This document shows positions 26,810 to 35,731 of a DNA stretch of 64,000 nucleotides, one piece after another. A model generated the notes under the pieces. It did no database searches and was not told the DNA's origin. It saw only the letters and a program-made list of their open reading frames with translations. The number at the start of each line of letters is the position of its first letter. Position 1 is the stretch's first letter. This DNA is from Nostoc sp. NMS2. Its GTDB lineage: Bacteria; Cyanobacteriota; Cyanobacteriia; Cyanobacteriales; Nostocaceae. Made by a program: the position numbers and the translations under genes. The stretch lies in assembly GCF_017115105.1 (NCBI RefSeq), contig NZ_JABXKH010000167.1, positions 62,001 through 126,000 of the forward strand, in the 5' to 3' direction.

Positions 26810-27071
26810 TGGGGAATAGGGAATAGGGAATGGGGAAGAAACTTAATTAACAATGCCCCATGCCCAATACTTCGACTTCGCTCAGTACAAGTGCCCAATG
26901 CCCAATCACCAATTTTGCATTTCTACCAATTCCATACACAACTCAATAGGATGATTGCTGAGTAAGCACTTCAGGCAATTATCATCCTTTTGCTACTCAT
27001 CGGCTACTCAATTAAGTGTAAAATCTTTCATTTTTAGCGATCGCAACCATCAATCCCGCGACTCAAATGCT
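26810..27071. repeat. Repeat-rich gap upstream of the tRNA relic
   Basis: GGGAATAGGGAAT-type tandem repeats (26812-26838), TGCCCAATGCCCAAT-type copies and the CTTCGACTTCGCTCAG cassette. No gene is visible. Confidence 0.55.
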
Positions 27072-27139
<68 letters not shown>

Positions 27140-27239
27140 TTTTAAAGTATTTAATCAGGTATTTGGTTTAGAAACTCTTACGACTGTATAACTGCCTTTA
27201 CTCTCCAACAAAATGGAGAGCAACTGCAATAGGAAAAAG

Positions 27240-27872
27240 CTAATAATTTTCAGCGCGAAAATCTTGAGTAATTAGGGCAGTATCATCTTTAAGATACCCT
27301 ACTGTCACACAATCATCAATCAATTGCAGGACAAAGGGCCATAGTTCCGGGGCACCTGTTTCTACTGGCGCTACCCGTTTCATTACCTGATTGCGGCTAA
27401 TGCCATGAATCCGCCAAGTCCCGCCCTGAGTTTGCTGATTATGCAGCAAAGGCTGTATACGGTCTAGGGCTGCGGCAAATTTGGCGGTGGGTGTTTCTCC
27501 TGCTTCAAACTCATCCCAGAGTAAACGCAACTCGCTACCTTGGTCTGCGGGCAAAAGTCAGAATAAACGCAATGCTGCTTGTGCTTCTCGTTCTGCTTTG
27601 CTGTGATTACCCTGCACATCGTAACAGAAAGTATCACCTGCATCTATTTCTACCAAATCGTGAATTAGCAGCATTTTGATGGCATAAAATATATCAACAC
27701 CTTGTGGGGCATAATCTACTAAGGCGATCGCCATTACAGCTAAATGCCAAGAGTGTTCTGCACTATTTTCTCGGCGCGACCCATCAATAAGTAGGGTTTG
27801 CCGCATTACCTGTTTCAATCGATCAATTTCGATGATGAACTGAATTTGTTGAGTCAGCCGATTGATTTGCAC
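27240..27872 (-). pseudogene. HD-domain hydrolase with one in-frame TGA
   Basis: The two frames 27872-27561 and 27554-27240 are in the same register and join across a single TGA at 27558-27560 to give one HD hydrolase of about 210 residues (YfbR / 5'-deoxynucleotidase-like). The first part has the metal-binding HD pattern: NSAEHSWHLAVMAIAL then MLLIHDLVEIDAGDTF. The second continues PADQGSELRLLWDEFEAGETP and ends GYLKDDTALIT. Alignment sense across the stop is ALRLF-stop-LLPADQG, where a Gly (GGA) would be expected. A one-base nonsense change is the simplest cause; a sequencing error cannot be excluded. The truncated product would lack the C-terminal half of the HD fold. Confidence 0.8.
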
Positions 27873-27965
27873 CTGAATTTCTGATTTTTGGATAATTATT
27901 GACTGGATTTTCGATTTTTAACTCCAGCACATTTGCAAGACATTTTTTCTGTCTGCATTCCAATT

Positions 27966-28036
27966 AAAAAACGCCTGGGAGTGTTGCCGTGTTTCCACCC
28001 CAGGCGCTCTCTATTTTTAACTTGCTCCTCACACAC
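27966..28036 (-). ncRNA. Yfr2-like small RNA, copy 1
   Basis: About 70 nt on the minus strand: 5' segment TGTGTGAGGAGCAAGTT, an A/G-rich linker, then the hairpin 28006-27972 (arms CGCCTGGG/CCCAGGCG) whose loop contains GGTGGAAACACGGCAACACT, followed by TTTTTT. The GGAAACA and GGCAACACT loop motifs are those of the cyanobacterial Yfr2/Cyano-1 family. Upstream, GATATTATTT is a plausible -10 element shared with copies 2 and 3. Confidence 0.75.
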
Positions 28037-28128
28037 GATTAAATAATATCACTGCTTTAATGAAAATACGATCAAAGTGAGTGACACTTTTAAAACTGTA
28101 CCAACGATCAAATTTTTATATGCAAATT

Positions 28129-28199
28129 AAAAAATGCCTGGGAGTGTTGCCGTGTTTCCACCCCAGGCATTTTTTATTCTCAACTTGCTCCTCACACAC
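28129..28199 (-). ncRNA. Yfr2-like small RNA, copy 2
   Basis: Same layout as copy 1: TGTGTGAGGAGCAAGTTG start, identical loop, and TTTTTT tail. The terminator stem reads ATGCCTGGG/CCCAGGCAT: the C-G pair of copy 1 has become T-A on both arms, a compensatory change that supports the stem. The -10-like block is GATATATTTT. Confidence 0.75.
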
Positions 28200-28284
28200 A
28201 AATAAAATATATCACTACTTCTATCTAATGGCAAGTATATTGAGTGATATTTTCAAAACTTCACAAACAATCCAATTTCTGACC

Positions 28285-28345
28285 GAAGAGGCAGGGGGAG
28301 GGGAGCAGGGAGCAGGGAGCAGGGGGAAGGGAGCAGGGGGAAAGA
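28285..28345. repeat. GGGAGCAGGGAGCA tandem repeat
   Basis: Low-complexity G/A-rich repeat of the same class as the in-frame insert at 54728-54892. It lies between sRNA copies 2 and 3 and shows no coding function. Confidence 0.7.
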
Positions 28346-28549
28346 TGTTTAAAATACGCTGCCTGACTATCTTTTCAGAGCAAGTAAATTTATTTATGCC
28401 CAAAAATAAAAATATTTATTATGCCTACGGCACGCTGCGCGAACGAGATGTGTAATACGAGAGATAATACTTCCTTAGTTCAGAGCAACTACATTTGCGT
28501 ATGGGGATTTCTCCCCTGCTCCCTGCCCCTTTTCCTCTCATTGACAAAT

Positions 28550-28620
28550 TGAAAAGCGCTTGGGAGTGTTGCCGTGTTTCCACCCCAGGCGCTTTTCATT
28601 TTGAACTTGCTCCTCACACA
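28550..28620 (-). ncRNA. Yfr2-like small RNA, copy 3
   Basis: Third tandem copy, nearest to purH. It has the conserved 5' TGTGTGAGGAGCAAGTT, the loop GGTGGAAACACGG, and a longer stem AAGCGC..TGGG with one G-T pair; the tail is weaker (CTTTTC). Block GTGATATCG stands at the -10 position. The upstream GAAAGTGTCAT block resembles that of copy 1. Confidence 0.7.
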
Positions 28621-28701
28621 AGCGAACGATATCACGAATTCAATTATAAAGAAAGTATATGGTATGACACTTTCTTAACTGCACACCTAATAAGCAATAA
28701 T

Positions 28702-30246
28702 TTAGTGTAAAAAGTGACGTACACCAGTTAAAACCATCAGCAAACCCAGTTCGTTAGCAGCTTTGATTGAATCTTTATCGCGCAGACTTCCCCCTGGTTG
28801 GACAATGGCTGTAATTCCTGCGGCTGCGGCTGTTCTGACTGAATCATCGAAGGGGAAAAATCCATCGCTGGCGAGAATTGCACCTTTGGCTTTTTCTCCA
28901 GCTTGTTCTAGGGCAATTTTAACTGAGCCGACGCGGTTCATTTGACCACCACCTACTCCTAGTGTAGTGCGATCGCTCGTAACAACAATGGCATTAGATT
29001 TAACGTGTTTGCAAACTTTCCAAGCAAACAGTAATTCGGCTAATTCGCTGTCGGTGGGTTGACGTTCGGTGACTATTTGCCATTGACTGGTATCAGCAGT
29101 GATGTCATCGCTAGCTTGGACAAGAAAACCACCTGCGATCGCTTTCACTGTATCCTTAGTGCCACTGCTAAAATCTGGTAAAATCAAAACCCGGACATTA
29201 GATTTTTTGCCCAGGATTTCTTCAGCTTCTGCATCACAACTTGGTGCAACCACACATTCAAGAAATGTTTTCGTTAACTCGTTGGCCGTAACCGCATCAA
29301 TTGGACGGTTGAGTGCGACAATCCCACCAAAGGCAGAAGTAGAATCAGCATTAAAAGCTTTTTTGTAGGCTTCGGAAATCGTGCTTCCTAATGCCGTACC
29401 ACAGGGATTTGTATGTTTAATAATCGTTGCTGCTGGGGTATCAGTGAATTCAGCAATAATTCGGCGTGCGGCTTCTAAATCAACTAAGTTATTGTAACTC
29501 AGTTCTTTACCTTGCAGTTTCGTGGCGGCTGCCCATCCTGTTGAGGTAGTACCAGTTTCATACCAGGCGGCGGGTTGATGAGGGTTTTCGCCGTAACGCA
29601 GAGATTGCAATTGTGTGCCGCTAAGGGTGTACTGCTGTGTTCCTGCGAGGTAAGATGCGAACTGACAAGTCAGCGCTTGCGCTATCGCTTGATCGTAACT
29701 AGCAGTATGCGAAAATCCTTTTAATGCAGCCTTTTGCCGAAACTCTAGAGATGCTACGCCCTTATTTTGACGCAATTCCTGCAAATACTCGTCATATTGT
29801 GATGGATCGCATAATACAGCCAGATGGGCGAAATTTTTCGATGATGCCCGTAGCATAGCAGGGCCACCGATATCAATTTGTTCAACTGCTTCTAATAATG
29901 TTACCCCTGGTTTAGCGATCGTTTCCTCAAAGGGATATAGATTCACCACTACTAAATCAATTGGGCGAATTTGGTTATTTTCTAAGTCTGTAATATCTTG
30001 AGGAACATCTCGCCGTGCCAAAATCCCCCCATGAATTCGGGGATGCAGCGTTTTGACTCGACCACCTAAAATTTCTGGTGAACCTGTGTAATCTGCAACT
30101 TTGGTGACAGGGAGTCCCGCATCTTTGAGTGCTTGGGCTGTTCCCCCACTGCTGATTAAATCAAAGTCAAATTCTTCAACCAAGCTACGGGCTAGGTCAA
30201 TTAAACCAGTTTTGTTAGATACACTCAGCAGGGCTAGACGCGCCAT
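28702..30246 (-). CDS. purH: Bifunctional AICAR transformylase / IMP cyclohydrolase
   Basis: 514-residue enzyme of the last two steps of IMP synthesis. N-terminal IMP cyclohydrolase (MARLALLSVSNKTGLIDLAR, TAQALKDAGLPVTKV, KTLHPRIHGGILARRD) runs to about residue 195; the C-terminal formyltransferase part has RYGENPHQPAAWY, KHTNPCGTA, AFGGIVALNRPI, DGFFPFDDSV and ends VLTGVRHFLH. Everything is intact. The first codons are repeated in a truncated copy 250 bases upstream (30496-30597). Cytoplasmic; monocistronic. Three sRNA genes follow in the same direction. Confidence 0.97.
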   Translation of the reverse strand: MARLALLSVSNKTGLIDLARSLVEEFDFDLISSGGTAQALKDAGLPVTKVADYTGSPEILGGRVKTLHPRIHGGILARRDVPQDITDLENNQIRPIDLVVVNLYPFEETIAKPGVTLLEAVEQIDIGGPAMLRASSKNFAHLAVLCDPSQYDEYLQELRQNKGVASLEFRQKAALKGFSHTASYDQAIAQALTCQFASYLAGTQQYTLSGTQLQSLRYGENPHQPAAWYETGTTSTGWAAATKLQGKELSYNNLVDLEAARRIIAEFTDTPAATIIKHTNPCGTALGSTISEAYKKAFNADSTSAFGGIVALNRPIDAVTANELTKTFLECVVAPSCDAEAEEILGKKSNVRVLILPDFSSGTKDTVKAIAGGFLVQASDDITADTSQWQIVTERQPTDSELAELLFAWKVCKHVKSNAIVVTSDRTTLGVGGGQMNRVGSVKIALEQAGEKAKGAILASDGFFPFDDSVRTAAAAGITAIVQPGGSLRDKDSIKAANELGLLMVLTGVRHFLH

Positions 30247-30495
30247 TGATCAATTCCTTAAAAATAGGCTAGAAGCGAAGGATCTCAAGTTTTGCATAAG
30301 CCTTGCTTTAGTTCAAGATCATTAGGGATAATAACGTTAATAACCATCTGATTATCACTTTTATCTATTAAGAAGGATTTTTACACAATTAGAAACAGTT
30401 TTTAGCGATCGCTATTTTATGGCATCCATTGAATTGAATCTTCTGAACACCATCCTGCTTGAAGATGAAGCAGATAACAAATAGTTAATGTACGC

Positions 30496-30597
30496 TTAGG
30501 AATTACCTAGCGCAAAGTCAAATTCTTCAACTAAGCTACGCGCCAGGTCAATTAAACCAGTTTTGTTAGATACACTCAGCAGTGCTAGACGCGTCAT
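30496..30597 (-). pseudogene. Duplicated 5' fragment of purH
   Basis: 33-codon frame MTRLALLSVSNKTGLIDLAR then SLVEEFDF, nearly identical to the start of purH (30246 downward), after which the reading diverges to ALGNS and stops. The duplication also covers about 10 bases 5' of the start (ATCAATT versus ATCAATT). It is a partial, non-functional copy lying in the purH leader region. Confidence 0.85.
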
Positions 30598-30639
30598 CGA
30601 TCAATTTCTTATAGCAGTTTCAACAAGCACAGTTGACAG

Positions 30640-30906
30640 TTATCCAAAATTACAAAAATCATCTACGCGGATATCCCGCCAAATATCAGAAATCTGCCAG
30701 CCGGAATTGCCAACAGATTGGACTATGGGATTATCGCGCAATGGAATGTAGTTGGGTTCTCTCGGCTCTGGAATATCTGCTGGTTGCTCATCAACCACAG
30801 GGGGTGAAAAATTGACGGTATCAGCTTGAAGATTTTGGTCTTCAGCGTCTTGGATTTCCATCATTTTCTTCAGAGTCAGCTTGTCAGATTTTTTGATGAT
30901 CTTCAT
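30640..30906 (-). CDS. Small hypothetical protein, acidic Pro-rich middle
   Basis: 88 residues. N terminus is Lys-rich and helical (MKIIKKSDKLTLKKMMEIQD), the centre is acidic and Pro-rich (DEQPADIPEPREPN), and the end is GWQISDIWRDIRVDDFCNFG. No family recognised. The leader-like N terminus, short length and terminal Cys are reminiscent of precursor peptides, but no modifying enzyme is nearby. Frame statistics look coding. Confidence 0.5.
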   Translation of the reverse strand: MKIIKKSDKLTLKKMMEIQDAEDQNLQADTVNFSPPVVDEQPADIPEPREPNYIPLRDNPIVQSVGNSGWQISDIWRDIRVDDFCNFG

Positions 30907-31242
30907 ATCTATTAATTAAAAGTTTTCATTCACTGCATACCAAAGGCATTGGCTGAAAAGTCGGATGACAACAGAGTTGTAAAAAGTCGTGGGTGAGATG
31001 AGTGTTAATAATTGCACGGAATAAACAAGATACACCAAATCTATAGAAAATACGAGTCCCTGGCTGAGGAATTTCTTAATTGAGTGCAAATCTCTTTTTC
31101 GTGCAGATGCCTTAGCATAATTTTTCACAAATGCTTTGAGCGATTTACACTACTGCATTAGAGTAAGTCCAAGGCCGTTTTGTGTTTTAGACTCAATCAA
31201 GCCTGATAATAGAGGGTTAAGAGTTCTCGCTGTAAAGGAGCA
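30907..31242. other. Intergenic divergent promoter region of the rpaB-like gene
   Basis: 336 bases with no gene. It should hold the promoters for the minus-strand small protein and for the response regulator. AAAGGAG stands at 31234-31240. Confidence 0.5.
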
Positions 31243-31977
31243 TTGAGGAACTTGTCAGGTCATAAAGGAAAAATCCTGGTAGTAGACGACGAAGCGAGCA
31301 TCCGTCGGATTTTAGAGACACGTCTTTCCATGATTGGCTATGATGTCGTCACAGCTAGCGATGGTGAAGAAGCTTTGTCAGCTTTTCGTGTATCCGCTCC
31401 TAACTTAATAGTTTTGGATGTGATGATGCCAAAGCTGGATGGCTACGGTGTATGCCAAGAATTACGGAAAGAGTCAGATGTACCAATTATTATGCTTACA
31501 GCCTTGGGAAACGTTGCCGATAGGATTACTGGGCTAGAGTTAGGTGCTGATGACTACATGACAAAGCCTTTCTCTCCCAAGGAGCTAGAAGCTAGGATTG
31601 CCTGTATACTAAGGCGATGCTTCCACAAAACTAGTATTAATACTATTCCTAATTCCACGATCATCCGTGTGGGCAATCTCAAAATTGATACAAGTAAGCG
31701 GCAAGTCTATAAAAATGAGCAACGGATTCGGCTGACAGGTGTGGAATTTAGCTTACTAGAGTTGTTGGTAAACAATTCTGGAAAGGTTTTTTCCCGATTA
31801 GAAATGTTGCAGCTATTGTGGGGTTGCGTACCAGGACTTCATTTAGACACCCGTGTAGTAGACGTGCATATCTCCCGATTGCGGACAAAGGTAGAAGATG
31901 ACCCTAACTTACCAGAGTTGATTATCACAGCAAGAGGTAGTGGTTATTTTTTCCCACGAATTATTGAATCAGAGTAG
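31243..31977 (+). CDS. OmpR/PhoB-type response regulator, RpaB-like paralogue
   Basis: 244 residues. Receiver domain (residues 10-125) has the acid pair DDE, phosphoacceptor Asp59 in IVLDVMMPKLDGYGV, MLTA and KPF; the C-terminal winged helix (about 145-240) has GVEFSLLELLV and RVVDVHISRLRTKVEDD. The receiver is almost that of RpaB/Ycf27, the regulator of photosynthesis and high-light genes, but residues 125-150 and the DNA-binding part are clearly divergent (MTKPF instead of the usual VVKPF, LLWGCVPGLHLDTR). I read it as a second, diverged rpaB copy. Both possible TTG starts are poor; the ribosome site AAAGGAG is 2 bases from the first (31243) and 11 from the second (31252), which may be preferred. 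Confidence 0.88.
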   Translation: MRNLSGHKGKILVVDDEASIRRILETRLSMIGYDVVTASDGEEALSAFRVSAPNLIVLDVMMPKLDGYGVCQELRKESDVPIIMLTALGNVADRITGLELGADDYMTKPFSPKELEARIACILRRCFHKTSINTIPNSTIIRVGNLKIDTSKRQVYKNEQRIRLTGVEFSLLELLVNNSGKVFSRLEMLQLLWGCVPGLHLDTRVVDVHISRLRTKVEDDPNLPELIITARGSGYFFPRIIESE

Positions 31978-32130
31978 GAGTCAATTGAAGAAGAATTCCG
32001 AATCCAGGAATCAGCGCTTAATCTAGCTCTACCCAAAAAAAACCATTAGATAGATGAAGAATGAGTCGGCTGATGATAGGTTCAGATGATGAAAAGCCGA
32101 CAATAACTCCATTGTAAAAAAGTAGCTATT

Positions 32131-32769
32131 ATGATCGTTGTCCATCATCTTAACAACTCGCGATCGCAGCGTGTGCTATGGCTGCTTGAAGAATTAGAGA
32201 TCGATTATGAGATCAAGTTCTACGAACGCGACCAGAAGACGATGCTAGCACCAGCATCCTTGCGTGAAGTCCATCCCCTCGGCAAATCACCAGTAATCAC
32301 AGATGCAGAAAATACTGTTGCTGAGTCGGGTGCTATCATCGAATACATCGTCGGCCGCTACGGCAATGGTCAGCTAATACCGCCATCCGGTACGCCGGAG
32401 CGTCTGCACTACACTTATTGGCTGCATTATGCCGAAGGCTCTGCAATGCCACCTCTGGTAATGAATCTCGTCTTCAACCGTTTTGGTGTAGGAGACAACG
32501 TAAATGACGGATTTATCGCACCCCAAATCAAGCTTCACTTTGACTATATAGAAGGTGAACTTGGTAAAAGTACATGGTTTGTAGGCGAAGAATTCACCGC
32601 CGCCGATATCCAAATGAGCTTTCCTTTGGAAATAGTCGCTATGGAAGCCGAACTCATCTCAAGCCGACCAAAGATTAAGCAATTTATCGAGCGCATCCAT
32701 GCACGACCTGCTTACAAACGCGCTCTTGAACGTGGAGGCAAATACGACTTCGCCAATAGCATTCAATAA
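32131..32769 (+). CDS. Glutathione S-transferase
   Basis: 212-residue cytosolic GST. The N-terminal thioredoxin-fold part starts IVVHHLNNSRSQRVLWLLEELE, with a Ser/Arg region at the catalytic site, and GKSPVI then ESGAIIEYI for glutathione binding; the C-terminal helical domain includes FTAADIQMSFPL. It conjugates glutathione to electrophiles or reduces peroxides. A slightly more GC-rich coding pattern than neighbours. No operon partner. Confidence 0.9.
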   Translation: MIVVHHLNNSRSQRVLWLLEELEIDYEIKFYERDQKTMLAPASLREVHPLGKSPVITDAENTVAESGAIIEYIVGRYGNGQLIPPSGTPERLHYTYWLHYAEGSAMPPLVMNLVFNRFGVGDNVNDGFIAPQIKLHFDYIEGELGKSTWFVGEEFTAADIQMSFPLEIVAMEAELISSRPKIKQFIERIHARPAYKRALERGGKYDFANSIQ

Positions 32770-32952
32770 TTCTGGTAGCCAAAGTTTCAGATAATTAGAA
32801 ACTGGTTAATGTTGCATTTAGAACATCATCAGTCGCATCTTTTTCTAATTCAGTAGAAGTTGCCAGGAGCTTTTGGAGTTAATTTCAGAAGTTAGATAAG
32901 AAACAGCCGATTAAGAAGAATAGTAGCGACTGTCTTAAAAGTCAAGCGATCG

Positions 32953-33168
32953 TTAACAAAAAACCGGGACTCTTAACATTGACGCAACTGGGGAACGCTG
33001 CGCTAGATTCTGCGGAGCCTCAATATCTGCCAAGGCTTGGCCACGAGTGCGTGAGCGGCGATTCTTTTCGGCTGTCTGCATCTCCACTAATTGTCGTCTG
33101 CGACTAATTAATTCCGATAATTGACGCGCCGTTTCGGATTGAATGGCTAAAACTTGAGGTTTCATCAT
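32953..33168 (-). pseudogene. IS110-family transposase fragment
   Basis: 71 codons reading KPQVLAIQSETARQLSELIS, RRRQLVEMQTAEKNRRSRTR and ADIEA, the central linker segment that precedes the helical region of IS110/IS1111 transposases. Both the RuvC-like N-terminal DEDD part and the C-terminal catalytic Ser domain are absent, and the last 18 residues are no longer alignable. Relic of a lost insertion sequence. Confidence 0.7.
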
Positions 33169-33289
33169 TTAAATTTTTGCCCCTGGCGACTGTTCGAGTT
33201 CTGTCAAAGAGATTGTTGTAGTGACCCATGCTACAAAGCGGTCTTTCTTGACCAAGGTTGGGACGGTCTACTACTATTTCTAAGATACA

Positions 33290-33359
33290 AGGTTAGGTTG
33301 AACGAAGTGAAACCCAACAAATCCCTGAAAATGTTGGGTTTCGTTCCTCAACCCAACCT
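33290..33359. repeat. Palindrome with AACCCAACA arms
   Basis: Inverted repeat of about 28 bases per arm (starts AGGTTAGGTTGAACGAAG; ends CTCAACCCAACCT) around a short AATCCCTGAAAA centre. The same AAACCCAACA core makes the hairpin at 17283. Confidence 0.65.
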
Positions 33360-33448
33360 ACATTGGAGTTATTTTTTAGGCTTAACCTACGCAGTATTGA
33401 GTGTTGATGGAATCCCTTGCTACATATCCTGCGAGTGCTTCTTCTAAC

Positions 33449-34222
33449 TTACCCTTTGTTGCGATCGCCAAAGGTAAAAGAACTCTTCATGATTACTGGG
33501 CCGAGTGGATACCGGTAGTCTGTGGATGTCTCCAGCGTCACAAACATTTCTGATACCCCCGCATCATAGAAATCAGCAGGCATGGCAAATTTTTCGACAA
33601 TCTTACCCTGTGTACTAGCACGAAGCTGTCCGCACGGGATTTTTTCGCCCTCAACAACTGCCCAAAGTCGGTAAATACTTCCAACAGGCGGAGGGGGAAC
33701 ATTTTGAACCGCAATCACACCTGTTTGCTGTTCCAGATTCAGCACAAAACTGCCGCTTGCTGTTTCTGCTACATTCACACCCCTTAAGGGAAACAGGCGG
33801 GTTGCTTTTTGTTGCAGCAGTGTTTTGAGATTATCAGCTACCTGCAATTCTGTACGCAAGTGGTAGTTATCTATTCCCAAATACAAAATTAATAGTGCCG
33901 CGACACTGCCGATGATTTTACGCCAAGAGAGACTATAGGGAAAAGCCCTGACTGGACGACGATGGGATACGGAAAGATTTTCAGTCTCTACGTCCAATAA
34001 ATTGCTGAGGATAGCTGCACGCAAATGCGGTGGCGGCTCAACAGCATTTAAACCATAAACCACTTCATCTAATACTTGCTGTAACTGCTCTACTTCCACC
34101 GCCAAGGATGGATTTTCTGCAAGCATCTGCTGAAACTCAAGAGCTTCATTAGGAGCCAGTTCACCCACGATATAGCCTGCTGCTAACTGTTGTACATATT
34201 GAGAATTTTCTGGTGCAGTCAT
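33449..34222 (-). CDS. RskA-type anti-sigma factor
   Basis: 257-residue single-pass membrane protein. N-terminal cytoplasmic sigma-binding part (YVQQLAAGYIVGELAPNEAL) lacks the zinc-binding His-Cys-Cys; it is followed by a transmembrane helix near residue 95-115 (IIGSVAALLILYLGIDNY) and a periplasmic RskA domain with GSIYRLWAVVEGEKIPCGQL. It would hold the ECF factor encoded 6 bases upstream at the membrane and free it on a periplasmic signal. Translation coupled with the sigma gene. Confidence 0.88.
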   Translation of the reverse strand: MTAPENSQYVQQLAAGYIVGELAPNEALEFQQMLAENPSLAVEVEQLQQVLDEVVYGLNAVEPPPHLRAAILSNLLDVETENLSVSHRRPVRAFPYSLSWRKIIGSVAALLILYLGIDNYHLRTELQVADNLKTLLQQKATRLFPLRGVNVAETASGSFVLNLEQQTGVIAVQNVPPPPVGSIYRLWAVVEGEKIPCGQLRASTQGKIVEKFAMPADFYDAGVSEMFVTLETSTDYRYPLGPVIMKSSFTFGDRNKG

Positions 34223-34228
34223 AGGTAA

Positions 34229-34798
34229 CTAATCAATAGCATCAAGTAATATTTGTTTTAGCTTCAGCAGTCCTTGGCGCGTCCAAGTTTTCACCGTTCC
34301 TAATGGCACATTTAGTTGTTGAGCAATCTCCGACTGGCTAAGTCCAGCATCATAAGCCATCTCTATAACCTGACGTTGGTTGTCTAGCAGTTGGGTAAGG
34401 GCAGAGCGAACGGCAAGAGAGCGCTCTGTTAACTCAGCTTGCTCAACCGGAGTTGGAGAGAGGGTTTCGGCGGTGACTGTTTGCCCAAAGCGGTGCAAGA
34501 GATTAAGGACGCGACTCCGAGAGCGGATTTTATCTATTGCCCTTGAGCGCGTCATCGCTATCAGATAACGCAGGAAATGACTATGGTTGGCATTGACAGT
34601 CGCATTGCGCCACAAAGCCAGAAAAATCTCCTGTGTTAAATCCTCCGCTTCCTGCGGGTTTTGCAATATTTTCAGTGCAATTCCGTAGACAATCTGACCG
34701 TAGCGGTCATAGAGAATACCTAATGCTCCAGGCTGTTTTGCTTTCAGGGCGTGGAGCAACTCTGTATCTGTCTGGTGCGAGGGAGAATTTGACTCCAT
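34229..34798 (-). CDS. ECF RNA polymerase sigma factor (SigK-like)
   Basis: 189 residues from MESNSPSHQTD; the frame is open 14 codons further but that part has no ribosome site. Region 2 (LYDRYGQIVYGIALKILQNP then EAEDLTQEIFLALWR) and region 4 (AYDAGLSQSEIAQQLNVPLG) are intact; region 3 is missing, as in all ECF factors. The partner anti-sigma gene starts 6 bases after. This pairing (SigK-RskA type) answers envelope or oxidative stress. The upstream 410 bases contain TTAGATTTTAGATTTT repeats and should carry an autoregulated promoter. Confidence 0.9.
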   Translation of the reverse strand: MESNSPSHQTDTELLHALKAKQPGALGILYDRYGQIVYGIALKILQNPQEAEDLTQEIFLALWRNATVNANHSHFLRYLIAMTRSRAIDKIRSRSRVLNLLHRFGQTVTAETLSPTPVEQAELTERSLAVRSALTQLLDNQRQVIEMAYDAGLSQSEIAQQLNVPLGTVKTWTRQGLLKLKQILLDAID

Positions 34799-34840
34799 GC
34801 TAGGGTGTGAATATGCCTCGGTTAATATTAGGTATACCAT

Positions 34841-35208
34841 TTGGTTGGCAATGGCAGAGGTTTTATTTCTATTTCTATAACGATTGACGAAAGCAATTGG
34901 ATTTTAGATTTTAGATTTTAGATTTTGGATTGAGGTTAAATCCAAATTCTCATCTTGTTCGTTATTGGAATAGAAGCGAACATTAACCCACACAATTATT
35001 TATTTCGGTCATGCTTGATTGAAGAGATAGAATGCCGTTCATAGCGTGTGAGTCTTTCTCAAATAGAAACCGCGCACACTATTTAATTGTATCTCTACTA
35101 AAACAGCCTTTTTCACTCGCATATTACCCACATGAAAACGAGTTGGGTAGGTTTTACCTACCTGCTTTCATTGCTTTATCCCAACAACTCTATTAACGAG
35201 GTAGAACC
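34841..35208. other. Intergenic, divergent promoters
   Basis: Between sigma gene and 35209. Holds a TTAGATT-type direct repeat (34902-34927) and no gene. An AGGT-containing ribosome site (CGAGGTAG) precedes the next ATG. Confidence 0.5.
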
Positions 35209-35559
35209 ATGCAACGTTATATTCTCCCAATTTTATCAGCTTTGTTAGTATCTCCTGTACTAGCAACCACTGCTCAAGCACAAATCCCAATCACATATAA
35301 TTCAGTCGTAGTAAACAGTGTTAAAGCCAGTCAAATCAATCCTTTCAATCTAGCTTTCATGGCTGAACGCGGCTACTTGCAAAATGTAGGTATCAAGAGT
35401 GGGAATGCTTTGTTGAACGCGCATCAATCGGGAATGGTAACAGCTAAAGATATTGTTCAAAGTGCGGTGAAGGCAAAGCTATTACCAGAGGAAACTCTAT
35501 CCGATCAAGGGTATTTAAGCGCACTAGAAGCACAACTACAAGCCTTAGAAGCAGATTAG
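35209..35559 (+). CDS. Exported hypothetical protein
   Basis: 116 residues with a signal peptide MQRYILPILSALLVSPVLAT ending at AQA-QIP. The mature 92-residue part is helical and free of Cys. No family recognised. It stands alone next to the sigma/anti-sigma pair and opens divergently, so it is a likely target of that sigma factor. Confidence 0.75.
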   Translation: MQRYILPILSALLVSPVLATTAQAQIPITYNSVVVNSVKASQINPFNLAFMAERGYLQNVGIKSGNALLNAHQSGMVTAKDIVQSAVKAKLLPEETLSDQGYLSALEAQLQALEAD

Positions 35560-35731
35560 CGCTCTTCTATGACTCTGGAGAGAGAATAATCCAAGCGATT
35601 AAAATAGAGCCTCCGGCACGCTGACGCGAACGCGGCTACACAAACTCTCGTCCGCCTGCGCGGACTAACGCCAAAATAGGGTTTCAAATTTAATCTGACG
35701 AGAGTAATAAAAGAGCGTTAGGAATTTGATC

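Noticed and set aside
27558-27560. TGA read as selenocysteine
   Set aside because: No hairpin of bacterial SECIS type is visible right after it, and family members would have Gly, not Cys, at this point.
33154-33447. 97-codon plus-strand frame
   Set aside because: Its sequence is the AACCCAACA palindrome and flanking DNA; the coding look comes from the repeat.
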